Assembly (NCBI GenBank): GCA_029747015.1
Contig: JAKOGI010000563.1
Location: 455,222 to 519,221 of the forward strand
Reading direction: 5' to 3'
Source: Carnegiea gigantea
Taxonomy: Eukaryota; Streptophyta; Magnoliopsida; Caryophyllales; Cactaceae
Length of the DNA stretch: 64,000 nt
The notes below the pieces were generated by a model. That model was not told the origin of the DNA. It saw nothing but the letters and a program-made list of their open reading frames with translations, and did no database searches. Shown piece by piece: positions 36,385 through 48,654 of this stretch. The translations under genes and the position numbers were made by a program. Each line of letters begins with the position of its first letter. The first letter of the stretch is position 1.

Positions 36385-37227
36385 GTGTTATCTGATGATA
36401 ATAAATGGACTAGTAATATCCAGTTAGAAGAAGAAATGTATCAACAAATGAACTTGACTACACTAGAAGATTTTGATGTTATTCCTTTAGAAGAAATTAA
36501 GAGGAAACTAGATTTTAAAAAAATAAAAAATGGGTAGTAGAAAGTGAAAACAATAAGATTGAGGAAGAACTCGATATAGTTAGCAATGTTATTCCAAAAC
36601 TTGAAGACTTTGGCGAATCATCCAGAACAAATACCCATTTTATGAGACCTAAGTTCTTTCCAGTAGCACATGTAGCCGATTTTTCCGTTGGGTTCATCCC
36701 AAGGAAAGACACATCCTTTGAACAAATTAGGCTTATCCCAATTAGTCAAACTGGTTACATGTTAAATATTGATGGAGCTGTAATAGAGAAGTAATATTTA
36801 AGCAATGGAAAAAAAGGTATAAATAGTGTCCTAAATTTGAATATCACATGAACTGTTGGAAATTTTCTAAACTACATCGAACATAATTTTCTAATACTGT
36901 AGCTAACTAATACGATTCATTAAATGAAGAAGGTAAAAATGTATTAAAATGACGGAAACTTGAGTTGCGTTCAAAAAATTATGTAAGGAAATTGAAATTG
37001 AATTTATCATACCAAAACTTGATTTCGAAGAAAAAGTTAGAGAATGACAAAGAAAGATTAATATTTAATAATATAGAATTATAGAATAGGAGATATTTGG
37101 AGAATTATATTACTAAATTTGGTCAATATTATTATAAAATTAGGCACAATGAAATCAATCTTGACACGTTTTTGGTAAATTATCATATCCATGCAATTCC
37201 ATAATTAATGAAAAATATATTGCATAG
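36385..37227 (+). pseudogene. Capsid protein, N-terminal and central part (A3)
   Basis: This starts with an acidic segment, LEEEMYQQMNLTTLEDFDV (36,425 onward), shared with the fourth copy, then the NTHFMRP segment and the core of the capsid domain (about 36,960-37,200), which aligns with the open stretch at 62,614-62,958. Frameshifts occur at the A-run near 36,525, near 36,785 and later, and several in-frame stops are present. The reading is split by the ~1-kb insertion that begins at about 37,228. Confidence 0.68.
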
Positions 37228-38233
37228 TGAAGCAGAATGAACCAAGCCCCCAAGATTGAATCCAAAATCATAGAAATTGAAGAAACTAAATTTGTATTTT
37301 TGGGCATTTTGTGTAGGAAAAGAAAAGAAATCAAGAGGATATATTCATGCTAAAGGTAAATACCACACGAACTAAGATAGCACTACTTAATCTCATAAAG
37401 GCCTAGCAACCAACGATCAAGATAAACCTATGGCTTTAATAACCACTCTTAAGGCATGAGATAAAGAAAAGAGATTTCTATTTAGAGAAACAAGCCAAAA
37501 GCTTCATTTTAGTTTCATTATATTCATCATTTCATCCAAAAGGTCTATCCTCTAAGTGAATACGAGAGGCTAGTTTATAGCCACAAGAATTAGTATCCCC
37601 TTTATTAAGCTACAAATTAAGCCAATAGAAATGAAGCACCTAAGGGGCTAATGTGGGCCAATAGGATTCAAGCATCCACTGTAGCCAATAACATTTAAAC
37701 AATAATTTAAGCATATTGAAATTAGAAGCTTCTAGGCTAGTGATGAATTATCCAAAATGCAAGGTTAAAAATGTTGGTGCACTTGTACTTGATTGGGGTC
37801 ATCATCCACCATGCCATATGGATGAATTTGGGGAAGATATTTAATGGAAATTTGCTGAAGATGTCCACTAACCATAAAATATTAACCCTTTAACCATCCA
37901 TTTGATGGCCCAATTAAACTTGTACTCAAAACTGTCCATATCCTAACCCACACCGACCCTCGCTCGGTTTAAGCTTCATAAATTACTCAATACTTGGAAT
38001 TTGAAGGAGTTCTATAACTCATTGAAAAATATACATCTGGAGCTATCCAACTATAGCTAAACACTAATTTTGAAACTTATTTGATCATCCTTAAAGCAAC
38101 GCAAAGTCAACTTGCGAAATTGAAATTTCCGGGCAACTCGTGCTAGAAGCTTTATTTGATATAATCCACCACTAATAAGTGATTCACAAACTAATCAACT
38201 TTTGGGGGTGATTTGGGTTTTCTCTTCGCGTCA
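37228..38233. mobile_element. ~1-kb insertion of unknown type in the A3 capsid gene
   Basis: The fourth virus copy is continuous across this point (around 62,975-62,985), so the block is an insertion. Its ends are weakly inverted: TGAAGCAGAATGAACC at the left and, on the other strand, TGACGCGAAGAGAAAACC at the right. The flanks carry CAT on both sides, a possible 3-bp target duplication. There is no long open frame. It may be a non-autonomous DNA transposon or a fragment of a larger element. A1 and A2 keep only its right two-thirds. Confidence 0.5.
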
Positions 38234-38841
38234 CATGGCTTCAAAAAGCAGTTGCTATCGATACCCTTGGTATAAGAATTTCTTATCTAAAAAAATAGGT
38301 CAATGATCAATGTCTTAATTTCTAAAAACGAAAGAAAATGAAGAAACAATCTATAGCTTCGTGGGATAATCTTCATCAATGGGGAAATGAACCTGAGAAG
38401 AAAAGAAAAGAAAATTTTATAAGAAAAAGAACTTTAATAGGAAAATGACAGATAAATATAAAAGAAAGTATTATAACAAACCAAGCTCCAAATGACAAAG
38501 ATTTTTTAGAAAGATCGCTTATTGTCTCGTAGGGAAAACAACTGTAAGTGTTGGGCATGTGGAGAAGTAGGATATTATTCAAATGAATGTAAAAATAGGA
38601 AGAACAAAAATTTATGAAAACATTGGGTAGTTTAGATTATTTTGAGCTTATGAAGAAGAAGCATTACGTCTAGCCCTAACAAACAACAAAAAAATTGTTG
38701 AAATAGTAATGAAAGATGAATATGAAGAAAGCGATTACAAAGAAACAAGTAATATGATAGAAAGTAGCTCAATTAGTCTTGGTGATCTTCAAAGAGAAGA
38801 ATTTATAGTAGATAATGAGAATGAAAGTATCAAAGGAGATT
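38234..38841 (+). pseudogene. Capsid protein, C-terminal part (A3)
   Basis: Zinc knuckle CWACGEVGYYSNEC near 38,539-38,580, with His replaced by Tyr as in A2, and the acidic tail broken by 1-nt losses near 38,612 and 38,650. The TAG shared with A1 and A2 closes the capsid part at about 38,840. Confidence 0.75.
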
Positions 38842-39260
38842 AGATCCTTTCTATAATTCATAGGGACATGATCTATAAAAAATTTATCTTTCAATTAAAA
38901 AGTATGTATGCGAAATGATGGAAATGAATTTAGAGATGAAAGACTATGAGCATGACGTGGGAGAAGTTAATTTTATTAATTAGGAAAACATCCTTAAGTA
39001 TAACAAGGGTAGAAACTATAAGTATATCCATATTGAAAATGTCCAAGTCCAAATTACACCATTATAGTGTGATGACAAAGATATTGAACTGTATACTTTG
39101 CTATGTGATATTAGCCATACCAAATTTAATAATTAAATTATCACATGGATCAAGACCAATTTGTGTAATAGTTCAAAATGCTTCAATTGCCGACCTGAAA
39201 ATTATATGAGTCTAAAAGATGAATCTGCCAAAAACTTTCTCCCCCTTAAGATATAAACAG
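38842..39260 (+). pseudogene. Movement protein core (A3)
   Basis: It has the same segment order as A1 and A2 with similar stops. The open stretch at 38,946-39,209 is an off-frame shadow of the movement protein sequence. Confidence 0.62.
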
Positions 39261-40280
39261 TTGTGACAGACATGAAGAAGGGAAGTTAGCCACTAAGGAA
39301 ATTTTGGAAAATAATGTACAAATTAGATAATATCATAAATCCAAAGATTAAGCTAACAATGATAAAGACAAAAAAAATTGAAAGTCTAACTCCTATGCGA
39401 AAAATTCAAAGGATGAAATCAAATTCCTATGAGATAAAAATTGTCAGGTCTTGGATATCTAGCTTTGCCAATTCCTCAAACATCAATAAGAAGAATGTAA
39501 TAAAAATCGATGAGAATGAAAAAATTACCATTAAACCCCAATTATTAAGAAGCATGAGTGCAAGATCAAACTGGGGATAAGGATCTTTAACAACTACGGA
39601 AGAGATTAAAGAAGATGATACAATTAGTATGGTCAGTGATATGAGTAGAACGAGTTTTAAACTTGCAAGGCATAATGCAGATCAAAATATGAGTTTAGAT
39701 GGAAAAGTCAATGGGTACAAAACAAGGACTGTTAGTAAGCTAATTTATAAGGATAAATTAGTCAAAACCATGACTTTAGAATACATTAGGAAACCACCAA
39801 TACTAATCCTAATAGCATTTATATCCTAATAAATGTATTTCTGGAGGAATACAACATATATGAATTGTGTTCTTTTATTGATAGTAGTTGTTATGTCTAT
39901 TTTGGAAAAAGATTGCTATTCCCAAAATTCATACGGAAAAAAGCAAAGAATCCTTTGCAAGTAAGAATAGTTAATAATAGCATAATCAGCCACAAGGAAG
40001 CCATAGAGGCATTATCCATAGAAATTGGAGGAGACCAATGCAATACACCAGCTTTATAGGTTACTAATCAACCCTCCCATAATATAATTATTGTAAATAA
40101 TTTTCAAAGGCTATATTCTCTGTGCACACAGACCTTAAGTGAAATCATATTCACAATAATGGCCACTTTGTTCCAATTGATAAATTAAATAAACATACAT
40201 TTATTAGAAAATTGAGTTTACACACAACCAGCATAGTGAGTAGGTAATCCCCTCACAACAAGAAGTAGCAGATTATTGAA
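39261..40280 (+). pseudogene. Linker and aspartic protease (A3)
   Basis: The linker is open at 39,314-39,580. The protease active site FIDSSCYVYFGKRLLFP lies in the open stretch 39,865-40,059; Gly of D-S-G is Ser, so it is inactive. The 38-nt deletion shared by A copies is at about 40,268. Confidence 0.65.
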
Positions 40281-41800
40281 CAAGAAGAATAATTATGCAA
40301 AGAACTCTAATATGATAACCCTCTTAAATTTTGGGACAAAAATAAGACATGTACAAAAATTGCTTTTTAAAATCTCAACAGTATTATTCGAATTAAACAA
40401 ATGGTGTATACACATCATGATATCCACAAATTTGATGAGCAAATCAAAGAATTTTTAGATAAAGGATTAATCAGAAATAGTAAAAGTCCTTACATTAGTC
40501 CTGCTTTTATGGTGAGAAACAATACAGAAGAAAAAAGAGAAAAATTTAGAATGGTTATCAATTATGAAAAGCTCAATGATAGTACTGTCTTCATAGCTAT
40601 TATACTCCAAACAAAACAATTCTTTTCAATAAAATTTAAGGAGCCTCTTCATGCTTAAAAATGGACTGTAAAATCGAATACTAGCAAGTAAAAATGGATG
40701 AGGAAAGCATTCGTTTGACTACTTTTAATGCCCCGCATGGGAATTATGAGCGGATGGTAATGCCATTTGGTATTAAAAATGCACCTTAAATATTTCAAAG
40801 AAGAATGAATATTATATCTTCAAAGATCTTAATCACTGTTATCTTGTTTACATTGACGATATTTTTATCTTTTCCAAGACCATAGAACCACACCAAGACG
40901 ATGTTCTAGCTGTCACTCAAAGATATATTGATCATGGTATCATTCTTAGTAAGAACAAGTATATTTATGCTGAACAAGAAATCGAGTTTTTAGGTCCAGA
41001 AATAAAAGTTGAACAAATTATCCTACAAAAGCATATTTTAGAAAAAAATATAAAATTTTCCGAAGAAGATTAAAGATAAGATGCAATTAGAAAGGTTTCT
41101 TGGATGTCTTACCTATACTTTAGATTTTATTAAAAACTGAGCTAAATTGAGAAAAACCATTATAGTAGAAATTCAAGAAAGAAGTAAGTTGGACGTGAAC
41201 TCCTAGTGGTTTAAAGATTGTTTAAAATTTCAAAAAGGTGTACAAATATCTTCTTGTTCTTAATTTACCTAATGAAGGAGATGATTTAATTCTTAAGACA
41301 AATGCCAGCAATGAGCACTAGAGTGCAGTCCTCAAAATCAAAGAAGGGGAGAAACTCTGTAAATACGGCAATACAAGTTTTAATAAAGTAGATCATCCCA
41401 TGATGGAAAAAGAAATCCTTGCAGTCATAAGGGGAATTAAAAAGTTCTTAATCTTTTTAGCCCCAAAACCTTTTCTTACTCAAATTGATGACAAAGGAAT
41501 GCTTGATTTTATGAAAAAGAATTCATCAAATATGTAAGTGTAAGGGCGAATCCTACATTAGCAATTATGACTTAACTAATTTTCCTTCCCTATTATAACA
41601 TATGTAAGGATCGAAGAATTCTTTGACAGATAGTTTGACTTATGAATTTGCGAATGGTGATCATCATCAAAACTCCTACCCAAAAAGAAGAAATTCAAAA
41701 TGAAATGCCATCACTGCTAGAATGAGTTTCTATTTCTAGAAGAGTTGATATAAAAAGTAGATCACTCTTTGGTTTACTATCTTCTACCTATTTGATAATA
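40281..41800 (+). pseudogene. Reverse transcriptase-RNase H (A3)
   Basis: It is open at 40,401-40,658 through the N-terminal region. It shares the 1-nt loss, the TAA (40,787-40,789) and the small insertion with A1 and A2. The catalytic box reads VYIDDIFIFS (near 40,850). RNase H has Asn for the first catalytic Asp and a stop for the following Trp. Beyond 41,801 the sequence continues into the 3' ORF region, with no A/B junction. Confidence 0.73.
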
Positions 41801-41869
41801 TAGATATTCAATCTTTTAGAGGTACATATAAATTATTTAAGGTGTCCTTATGATGTTCAAGAAAAAAAA

Positions 41870-42357
41870 AAGTTTGTACTTTGAAGAAGGCTGGTTCGAA
41901 TCCAGTTCGTGACAAGGCTTGGAACATAGAATTTCTTAACGGGTTGAAACAATAATTTAGCAATAATAAGAATTGAAATCTTAGATTTAAATATGACAAA
42001 AAAAAAAGATTGTTCAAATTCTATTGAGTCTGACACCATAGTCTCTTTTCCGTTGATATTAAGAGTGTGCCAATCAATCTGGAAGTTGGCTTGAGTTCGC
42101 AAGAGGTATAGGGAGAAATTGTTAAATGTTATTAACTTCACTTAACTTAGTTAAGGACTACCCATTGCATTATCGTCTAAACTAAATCAAGTAGCAAAAA
42201 TCATAAGAGAAGACGTCCAATCTCCCCCCCCGAGAAGAACAAGTTTCATAGTTTAAGGAGAGCGGATTTGATTGTCGATGGCCGGAGGTGGAGCACTCAA
42301 TGGGCTAAATTGGAAAATCTCTTTCTTTTTGGTATTATCAATCATCATATGTTGGGC
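41870..42357. mobile_element. ~485-bp insertion in the 3' ORF region
   Basis: B1 and B2 read straight from the AAGAAAAAAA run to AAATGGTTCAATGAGTGG; here about 485 bp lie between those points. The block is not viral. It contains a tRNA T-arm-like stem-loop (about 41,891-41,907) but no tRNA around it. Its origin is unknown. Confidence 0.5.
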
Positions 42358-43163
42358 TTAACCAAAATGGTTCAACGGGTGGTACGCAACCTACATCAAT
42401 TATTGTCATAATTATTCCTATTATATTTGGGAATCATGGAGTAGAGTTGGCGATTTTAGATTCATAGCAAATTCAATCCCTCTAGATGAACCCGTCATGA
42501 AAGCCTGGGAATATAGTATGGTAGGTTACCTGCTAGAAATCCCACATCCAAAGTACCCATTCTTCTCAAGACTAACTAAGTTTCAAAAATGTATGCTTAA
42601 AGGGATCCATTTTATTCTCACATCTCCTGATGGCCAAACAAAACTCACAAACAATAGATGTCTCTACGTTCAAGTACATTGCACAGTGATTGAGTATGGA
42701 AATGAAAATACCAAACCAGATCATTATCTTGTTCAATTAATTAATTTAGAAGATCACAATGATCAATGATAAGAATAGTTTCCAGAACAATAAGAAGTAA
42801 TTAGTGATCCTACTTTACCAAGAGCCATTAGATTTTACAATATTTATCATCAACTGTGGGCATTAATTGAGCGAGGAAATTCTCTAATATATTGTGGGAA
42901 CACTATTTTCATTTATCATAATGAGTTCAGTAAATATGTGAAGGTAGAAGGAGTTACTTCAGAAGATGTATTTAATTATTTCTTTGATACTGAAACTGAA
43001 AAATTCTTATTAAAAAGAAAAAAAATATCTACATGAATTATTTAAAAAATGGGATCCAAAGCATCTTTAATTTGATAAAGATTTTGATGGTTATCTGGAT
43101 AATGATGGACTAGAAGACATTATTAAAGATGAAAGTGTGTAAAATCTCAATATAGACGACTAG
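42358..43163 (+). pseudogene. 3' ORF, diverged C type
   Basis: An open stretch at 42,497-42,769 and following pieces align with the B1 3' ORF but differ much more than B1 and B2 differ from each other. Shared segments include WFNGWYATYINYCHNYS-like sequence and IRFYNIYHQLWALIERGN. This marks a second lineage of the virus. The frame is broken near 42,770 and in the A-run near 43,015. Confidence 0.5.
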
Positions 43164-43239
43164 TCTTATCAGTATAATACTTTGAAAAGTTGTTGCATTA
43201 TTATTGTATTATTTTATCAGGTGTCAGATCAGTAAAATA

Positions 43240-43340
43240 ATACAGACTACTATAGCCATGTGAAAGTATCATGTAGCAGTATGTGTACTGCAACCATTAA
43301 GGCATCCTATGTGTTCCCTCTCCTCTACAAAAGGAGAAGT
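43240..43340 (+). promoter_or_regulatory. Degenerate caulimovirid promoter (C type)
   Basis: In the place of the B1 TATA box the sequence reads CTCTACAAAAGG (about 43,323), so the box is lost or very weak. TATAGCC (about 43,250) and a GTGTACTGCAACC motif (about 43,284) are still visible upstream. Confidence 0.45.
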
Positions 43341-43484
43341 TGAGTGTTGTGAAGGGCCACGATCATTTGAGCATACTTGAGCAAAAGAGAAATTGAAATT
43401 CTTTATTTCTCTATAAGCAAGCATCTATGATGATCTTAGCTGTTTAAGTCACTCTTCAATATTTCCATTGCAATATTTCCACTT

Positions 43485-43520
43485 TCTTGCTTTCAATAAA
43501 AGAAGTTTCCTAGTAAAAAA
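43485..43520 (+). terminator. Viral polyadenylation signal (C type)
   Basis: AATAAA at 43,495-43,500 in the conserved context TTTCAATAAAAGAAGTTTCC, as in B1 and B2. Confidence 0.6.
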
Positions 43521-44080
43521 AACGTTATTCAATTGAACCTCATGTCTTAGCTGTTTAAGTCATTATCATTAAAAATATAAAAAAACTTAACTAGTGACTA
43601 CAGTCCAAGATAAGAAATGAAACAGATTTGTGTCATGCTTGATCTAGGGAGGGTGTCATTGAAATTAGCAATGTAAACTGGAAGCTAGGGGAGCGCCAGA
43701 GTCCAGCGCTAACTACGCTCAAGTAATGGTCAAAGCCTCTAATTAAGCTTTATCATTTTTACGAAGCATAATGAGCCCACAATCACAGGAAATATAATAT
43801 TTATAATATAAATAGTAGATTGTGATAAACTGGTATCAATAAAGTTAGTATAAGAAGATAAAACATTTAGAACGCACATATTTCCTTAGAAGCCTAAAAA
43901 ATAGCAAAATTACTAAGAATACCCATTTTAGGTCAAAGTTACAATTTTTGAAAGTTTCAGGCCAAAATAATAATAAAAAGGACCAAAAAGTCATTTTCCT
44001 CAAACCTTGAGAGGCCAAAAGATTTATTTTCAAATTTTGTGGACCAAAAAATTCAAGCACCATACTTGGAGGTACTGAAA
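43521..44080 (+). other. Viral leader remnant (C type)
   Basis: It aligns with the B1 leader through a GTAAACTGGAAGCTAGGGGA segment and ends in GGACCAAAAA-type repeats at about 43,925-44,060. MULE sequence follows at once. Confidence 0.48.
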
Positions 44081-44099
44081 AGCTAATAATTCTTTATTT

Positions 44100-45540
44100 G
44101 TAGAATTGTCAAGATGAAGAACACCATATGGTCTAGGTTTCGCAAACAAGTGGGTGAAAGTGATGCATTAATTCCAAAACAAAAGCATGAAGTAAGTTGT
44201 TTGGACTATACAAACAATGATATGAGATGCTAGCGCATTATGCTACTGAAATTTTCAGGGTTGACGCAAATAACAAAGTAAAAATAAAATGTGATAATAA
44301 TGTATTCTAGAGGGTCTAGATTTGCCTTGATTCTTTGCAAAATGGAATTTTTGGTAGGATGTGGGCCTTTATTTATTTAATTAGATAGATGTTTCTTAAA
44401 GGGTCCATTTAGGGTCCAACTATTAGCAGTTGTTGGTAGAGACAGAAATAACCAAATGTATCCTATAGCTTGTGTTGTGGTTGAATATGCACAAACGGAT
44501 AGTTGGTCATGGTTCTTACAATTGCTTGCTCATGACTTGGAGTCCATAGATGGGAGAGGCTTTACACTTATGTGAGATCAACAAGGGGGCTACTTAATAC
44601 AACATAAAATAGGTGGTCTGCTACTAAGAAGAGATCTTACACTACACATGTTCATACCAATATTCATGGTCTTCATGGTGTTGTTGAAATCAAGAAAAGA
44701 TTTTGAAATATTGCTAAGTCAAACACAATCAATAGGTATGAGAAATCTATTAAGAAAATGAAGAAAATTTATGTTTTAGTTGTAAAAGATAAGATAAGCA
44801 AATATCCTAAAAGGTGGTGCATAGCTTTTTTTTTTTTTTAAATGTTGGTAGCTCTTATAAAAGTGTCAACAACAATGTGGTCAAAATTTTCAATGCATAT
44901 ATCTTAGCTAATAGATATAAACCTGTTATCTATATGCTAGAAGAAACACGAGAGGCTATTTAGGACAGGATGCATCGAAAGAGAGATGAAATTGATAAGA
45001 AGGATAGTCTAATATGCCATAAGATACATTTGAAACTTGAAAAGTCTAACTTGAATAGTAAAGGCTAGTTGATAGGATGGGATGAAGGGCATTCCCATGA
45101 ACTCAAATATGAATATAGTGGGAGGAAATGTCATTAATTTAAAGGAGAAAAACTATGCATGCTGAGAATGCAATTGAGTGATATGCCATATCTTCATGCT
45201 GTGGCAACAATACGGTATAACGGTATAATAGTAAGAGCTTGAAATTATGTTGCCTTGGTTTCACGAACAACATTACCTAAAGACATATAAATTTACATTG
45301 GAGCCATTAAATGGTTTAGGTGAGATGCCTCAATCATCAAATCCCCTAATTGATGCTTCTCTCGCTAAAACATCAATTAGGATAGGCCACTAAAGAAATG
45401 AAGAAGAGGGGTGGATGAGATGTAACAAAGCCATTGCAAGTCATCCAAGAGGGAAAAACAGAAAAAAAAAATGTGGAAAATGTGGGCAAACAGGCGATAA
45501 CAAAACTAAATGCGTCGTTGTCAGCAATAGTACTTCTTAT
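44100..45540 (+). pseudogene. MULE (MuDR-type) transposase remnant
   Basis: Pieces appear in the order of a plant MULE transposase. An N-terminal DNA-binding segment (LAHYATEIF, about 44,228) is followed by the DDE catalytic region with VGRDRNNQMYPIACVVVEYA and SWSWFLQLLAHDLE (about 44,430-44,560), then a segment resembling FWKIAK-TTINRYEKAMKKMK, a SWIM-like motif (LSDMPYLHAVATI, about 45,175), and a C-terminal knuckle CGKCGQTGDNKTKC (about 45,471-45,512) with Asp in place of His. Stops include TGA in the DDE region near 44,572. I did not find terminal inverted repeats, so the element ends are unknown. It lies against the viral C-type leader. Confidence 0.8.
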
Positions 45541-45649
45541 TGTCAAGGCAAATGAAAACAAGGAACTCAAAAGAAAGGGGCAGGATATGGATATCAACAA
45601 ATTGATCAGCACCTTAAATTGCCATACATATTTATTCTAAATGAGTTCA

Positions 45650-47690
45650 TTTTTCCCCCTACTTGGATGAGCATGAAAAACTACTTAGACAGTTGCTTCT
45701 TCTATAATTGTTCTACATATTGATCATTTGCCACACACCTTCTGTCAGTTCTTCCGAATTCATGAATTGTTTTGTTACACTAGTGTTCTGTGATCTTGAT
45801 CATGATTGGGCTCTCTTTGGCTTGTCGCTTGTATGAACACTCCAGGAATGTTTCTTACTTCCTTTCCAAAATATAAAATATCATTCAAATGGTGCATAAT
45901 GTGTAATCCTGGCAGTGATTACTAGAATTGTATATGAAGATGCCCCTAATTGTGATATGTAACTTTTTTCTGTGTTTTCCAAGATGCTCAAAAGCTTGTG
46001 GCTTGATGTTTCATGTGATTCTAGGCACACATAAACTTTTTTAAAGTGGACCGACTTAGATAGCTTGCCTTCACATTTTTGTGACTTATCCCTTTTGGAT
46101 GTGTAAATTTTGAGGATACTGAATAATTTTACAATTAATTTGGCAGATCTAGAGTTAATAGTGAGGAGTAAACTCTATGCTACTAAAGTTATTTATATCC
46201 TAACTTTGCTAGCAATAAGTGTTAGGCCGCGATATCTTGTTGTATTTTTGTTTTACTTGGTGATTAACTATCGAATCTTTTCTTGTTAGGTGCCATTTGG
46301 TGGGTTCTCTTTCTTCTCTTTTGTCATATGGGGCCATAAACATTTGGATTATATTCTAAAGCTTCAATTTTAGTTTAACATACCTCAATTATAATAAGAC
46401 ACCTATTTTATATGAGCAGCTACACAATCATTACCTCACTTTGCCACTCAAGGGAGCTCAACATCAAGTTTGTCACCCGAACCCTCATAAATATTTCAAT
46501 TCTTTACTATTTAATATAAGGACTATAATCATAATTAAGTACGACGAATTAGAATCATTCTCAGTTTCCTAGATCATTTTTCTTATATCATCATCCTAAT
46601 CTCTTGAGCTCAATCAAATTGCCATTCAAACCTGTAGTAGCGGTGATCATTTCAGGTATGCTCTTTTGGTTTCTCTAATAATTCGCACTTGGCATTGTTG
46701 ACCCCATTTGAAACAATCCCAATACACAGTGAACATCCTATTTATAGCTGAATTTTGTTCTTCCTTGGTGGTTTACATGTTGGGTAGATAGCTTCTTATA
46801 GCTCCGATCCTAAGATGAATAAGATTTTGGCATTTTGAAAATCAATTTGCTTACTTAGATGTTATGGATAAGTTTTTCAAATGATTGTTACATGATGAGC
46901 TAAACATATATTTAACAACTTGACACCATAGGAGATATTCTTTTGGAGGAATAGGTTGGGCAAGTAACTATAAAATGGTATATTGTAGATCTTTTGGAAG
47001 ATGGAGTATATTTTGTGGATGATCATGTGATTGATTAGAGAATTTTCTTAGTGGATGATGTGCATATACATGCAATTAGAGGGGATGGACTTAGTTTTGA
47101 ACTCTCGATGAAATGTTCTTTCATATAGTTATGAATACTCTTAATCTCAGATCTACCATTTATTGTAAACCATGGTCATTTTTTTTAAAAAAAATGTTTG
47201 ATTTGGAAATTTGGAAATTAAAAGGAAAAAATAGTAGTCCTTGATCGTGTCCTATAGCATTACCAAGGTCCTTAAGGCTGGGTTGTGAAATACAACATAG
47301 GTCCTCATCAGCTTTTTAAAAGGAATATGAGGTCCTGTCAGGACCATTCTCTCTTGATTGTTAACAAAGTGACATGTCAAGCCCTGGTTTTATCAACTGC
47401 AACTTAGAAGTTCTCCTATGAACTAGGAGGATCCAAATCTCCCATTTTTTAAATATCATCTATAGACCTGAGATATTCCATACTAGCTTTAATTTAATTG
47501 TGAAGATATTCTTAATGTTTCTTGCACTGTTAAATTTTGTAAGTGGAGCCATGAAATGGTAGTTGTGTAAATCATTATATCGCTAAGGCTATTCCAAGAT
47601 GAGGAGCCGGTTTGGCTGGGAGTTATTCTTAGGGAGATTGAATCAGTTGTAACCATGGGCAAATTGACATTATAAGATAAATGAAAGTTC
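45650..47690. other. No recognisable gene
   Basis: AT-rich sequence with only short open frames and no motif that I can place on either strand. Confidence 0.5.
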
Positions 47691-47699
47691 CCCAACCCC

Positions 47700-48149
47700 T
47701 ATTTTAAATTTGAAGGGGAAAAAAAAACCATTATTAGTATTTATATTAGTATGTATAAGTGGTTGGACGGTCATACACCATCTAAGCGGTTGGGAGTAGC
47801 TAAACTGCTTCTATTGCTATGCCTAATCATATTAGGACTCCATTTTCTAACCCAAATAGTGTTAGGTCAGAGAATACCTATATAAGGACCGCTAATCATG
47901 AGGATTAGAAGCTAATTGACTTATGCAATTAAATTGTGTAATCATAGCTCTCATTCTCGCTCAAATTAGTCTACCATCAAGAGGCCAGGATTTTGGGACG
48001 TGATTCAATACTTGTGAGTTTGTTTGGCAGTAGGAATTGTTCGAGTGTTCGTGATTGGTTTTGGGCAATTCGTGTAAAGATGATAGCATAAAGATCCTTT
48101 CACTTCGGCATCTAGATTAGTCATATTCTACCAATAATGGCATCAGAGC
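47700..48149 (+). mobile_element. LTR with tRNA-Met primer site
   Basis: TGGCATCAGAGC at 48,138-48,149 is a plant Ty1/copia-type primer-binding site for initiator tRNA-Met. The preceding ~440 bp contain a TATA-like CCTATATAAGG (about 47,878) about 260 bp upstream, as in an LTR. The 5' edge of the LTR is not clear. No gag or pol follows before the next element at 48,655. Confidence 0.5.
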
Positions 48150-48654
48150 TAGGTTATGGATGTTTTTGACCCTGTAGATTCTTACCCCGATGAGGGCAGC
48201 GATTTATAATTAGATTGCTAAAATATGTCTTTCAAAGATCTAGCCATGCCACGTTTCTTATTGCTCGCTCATACTAAATGCTTGTTTTGTGTTAATCTAG
48301 CATGACTATCTATTAAATTTCACAATTATCCTGCATCAAGCGATAAGTCATGTTCTATTCAAGGTCATTTTAATTATCAAGCTCTTAGTTCATTAAAATT
48401 GTTTCTTACATGATTATCGAGTATAATTTCAGGCATAAACCCTAATTTGTCTAGCACTATCCCGCAAACGATTTGTTAATCCAAATGTTAGTAATTTGCA
48501 ACCATATTTTCTTTTAAGTTGCAGTCTTGTTGTGCTTTTGCTGCTTGTCAAGTTTGCATTGCTAATTGCATGTTTGTTTATTATTAAAATTGCAATCATA
48601 CCATTTTCAAATAAGTCATGCTTGATTAATCATTCTCTTCATAATAAATATGCT

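Noticed and set aside
41891..41907. tRNA gene suggested by GCTGGTTCGAATCCAGT.
   Set aside because: A T arm alone is present; I found no acceptor, D or anticodon arm at the right distances.
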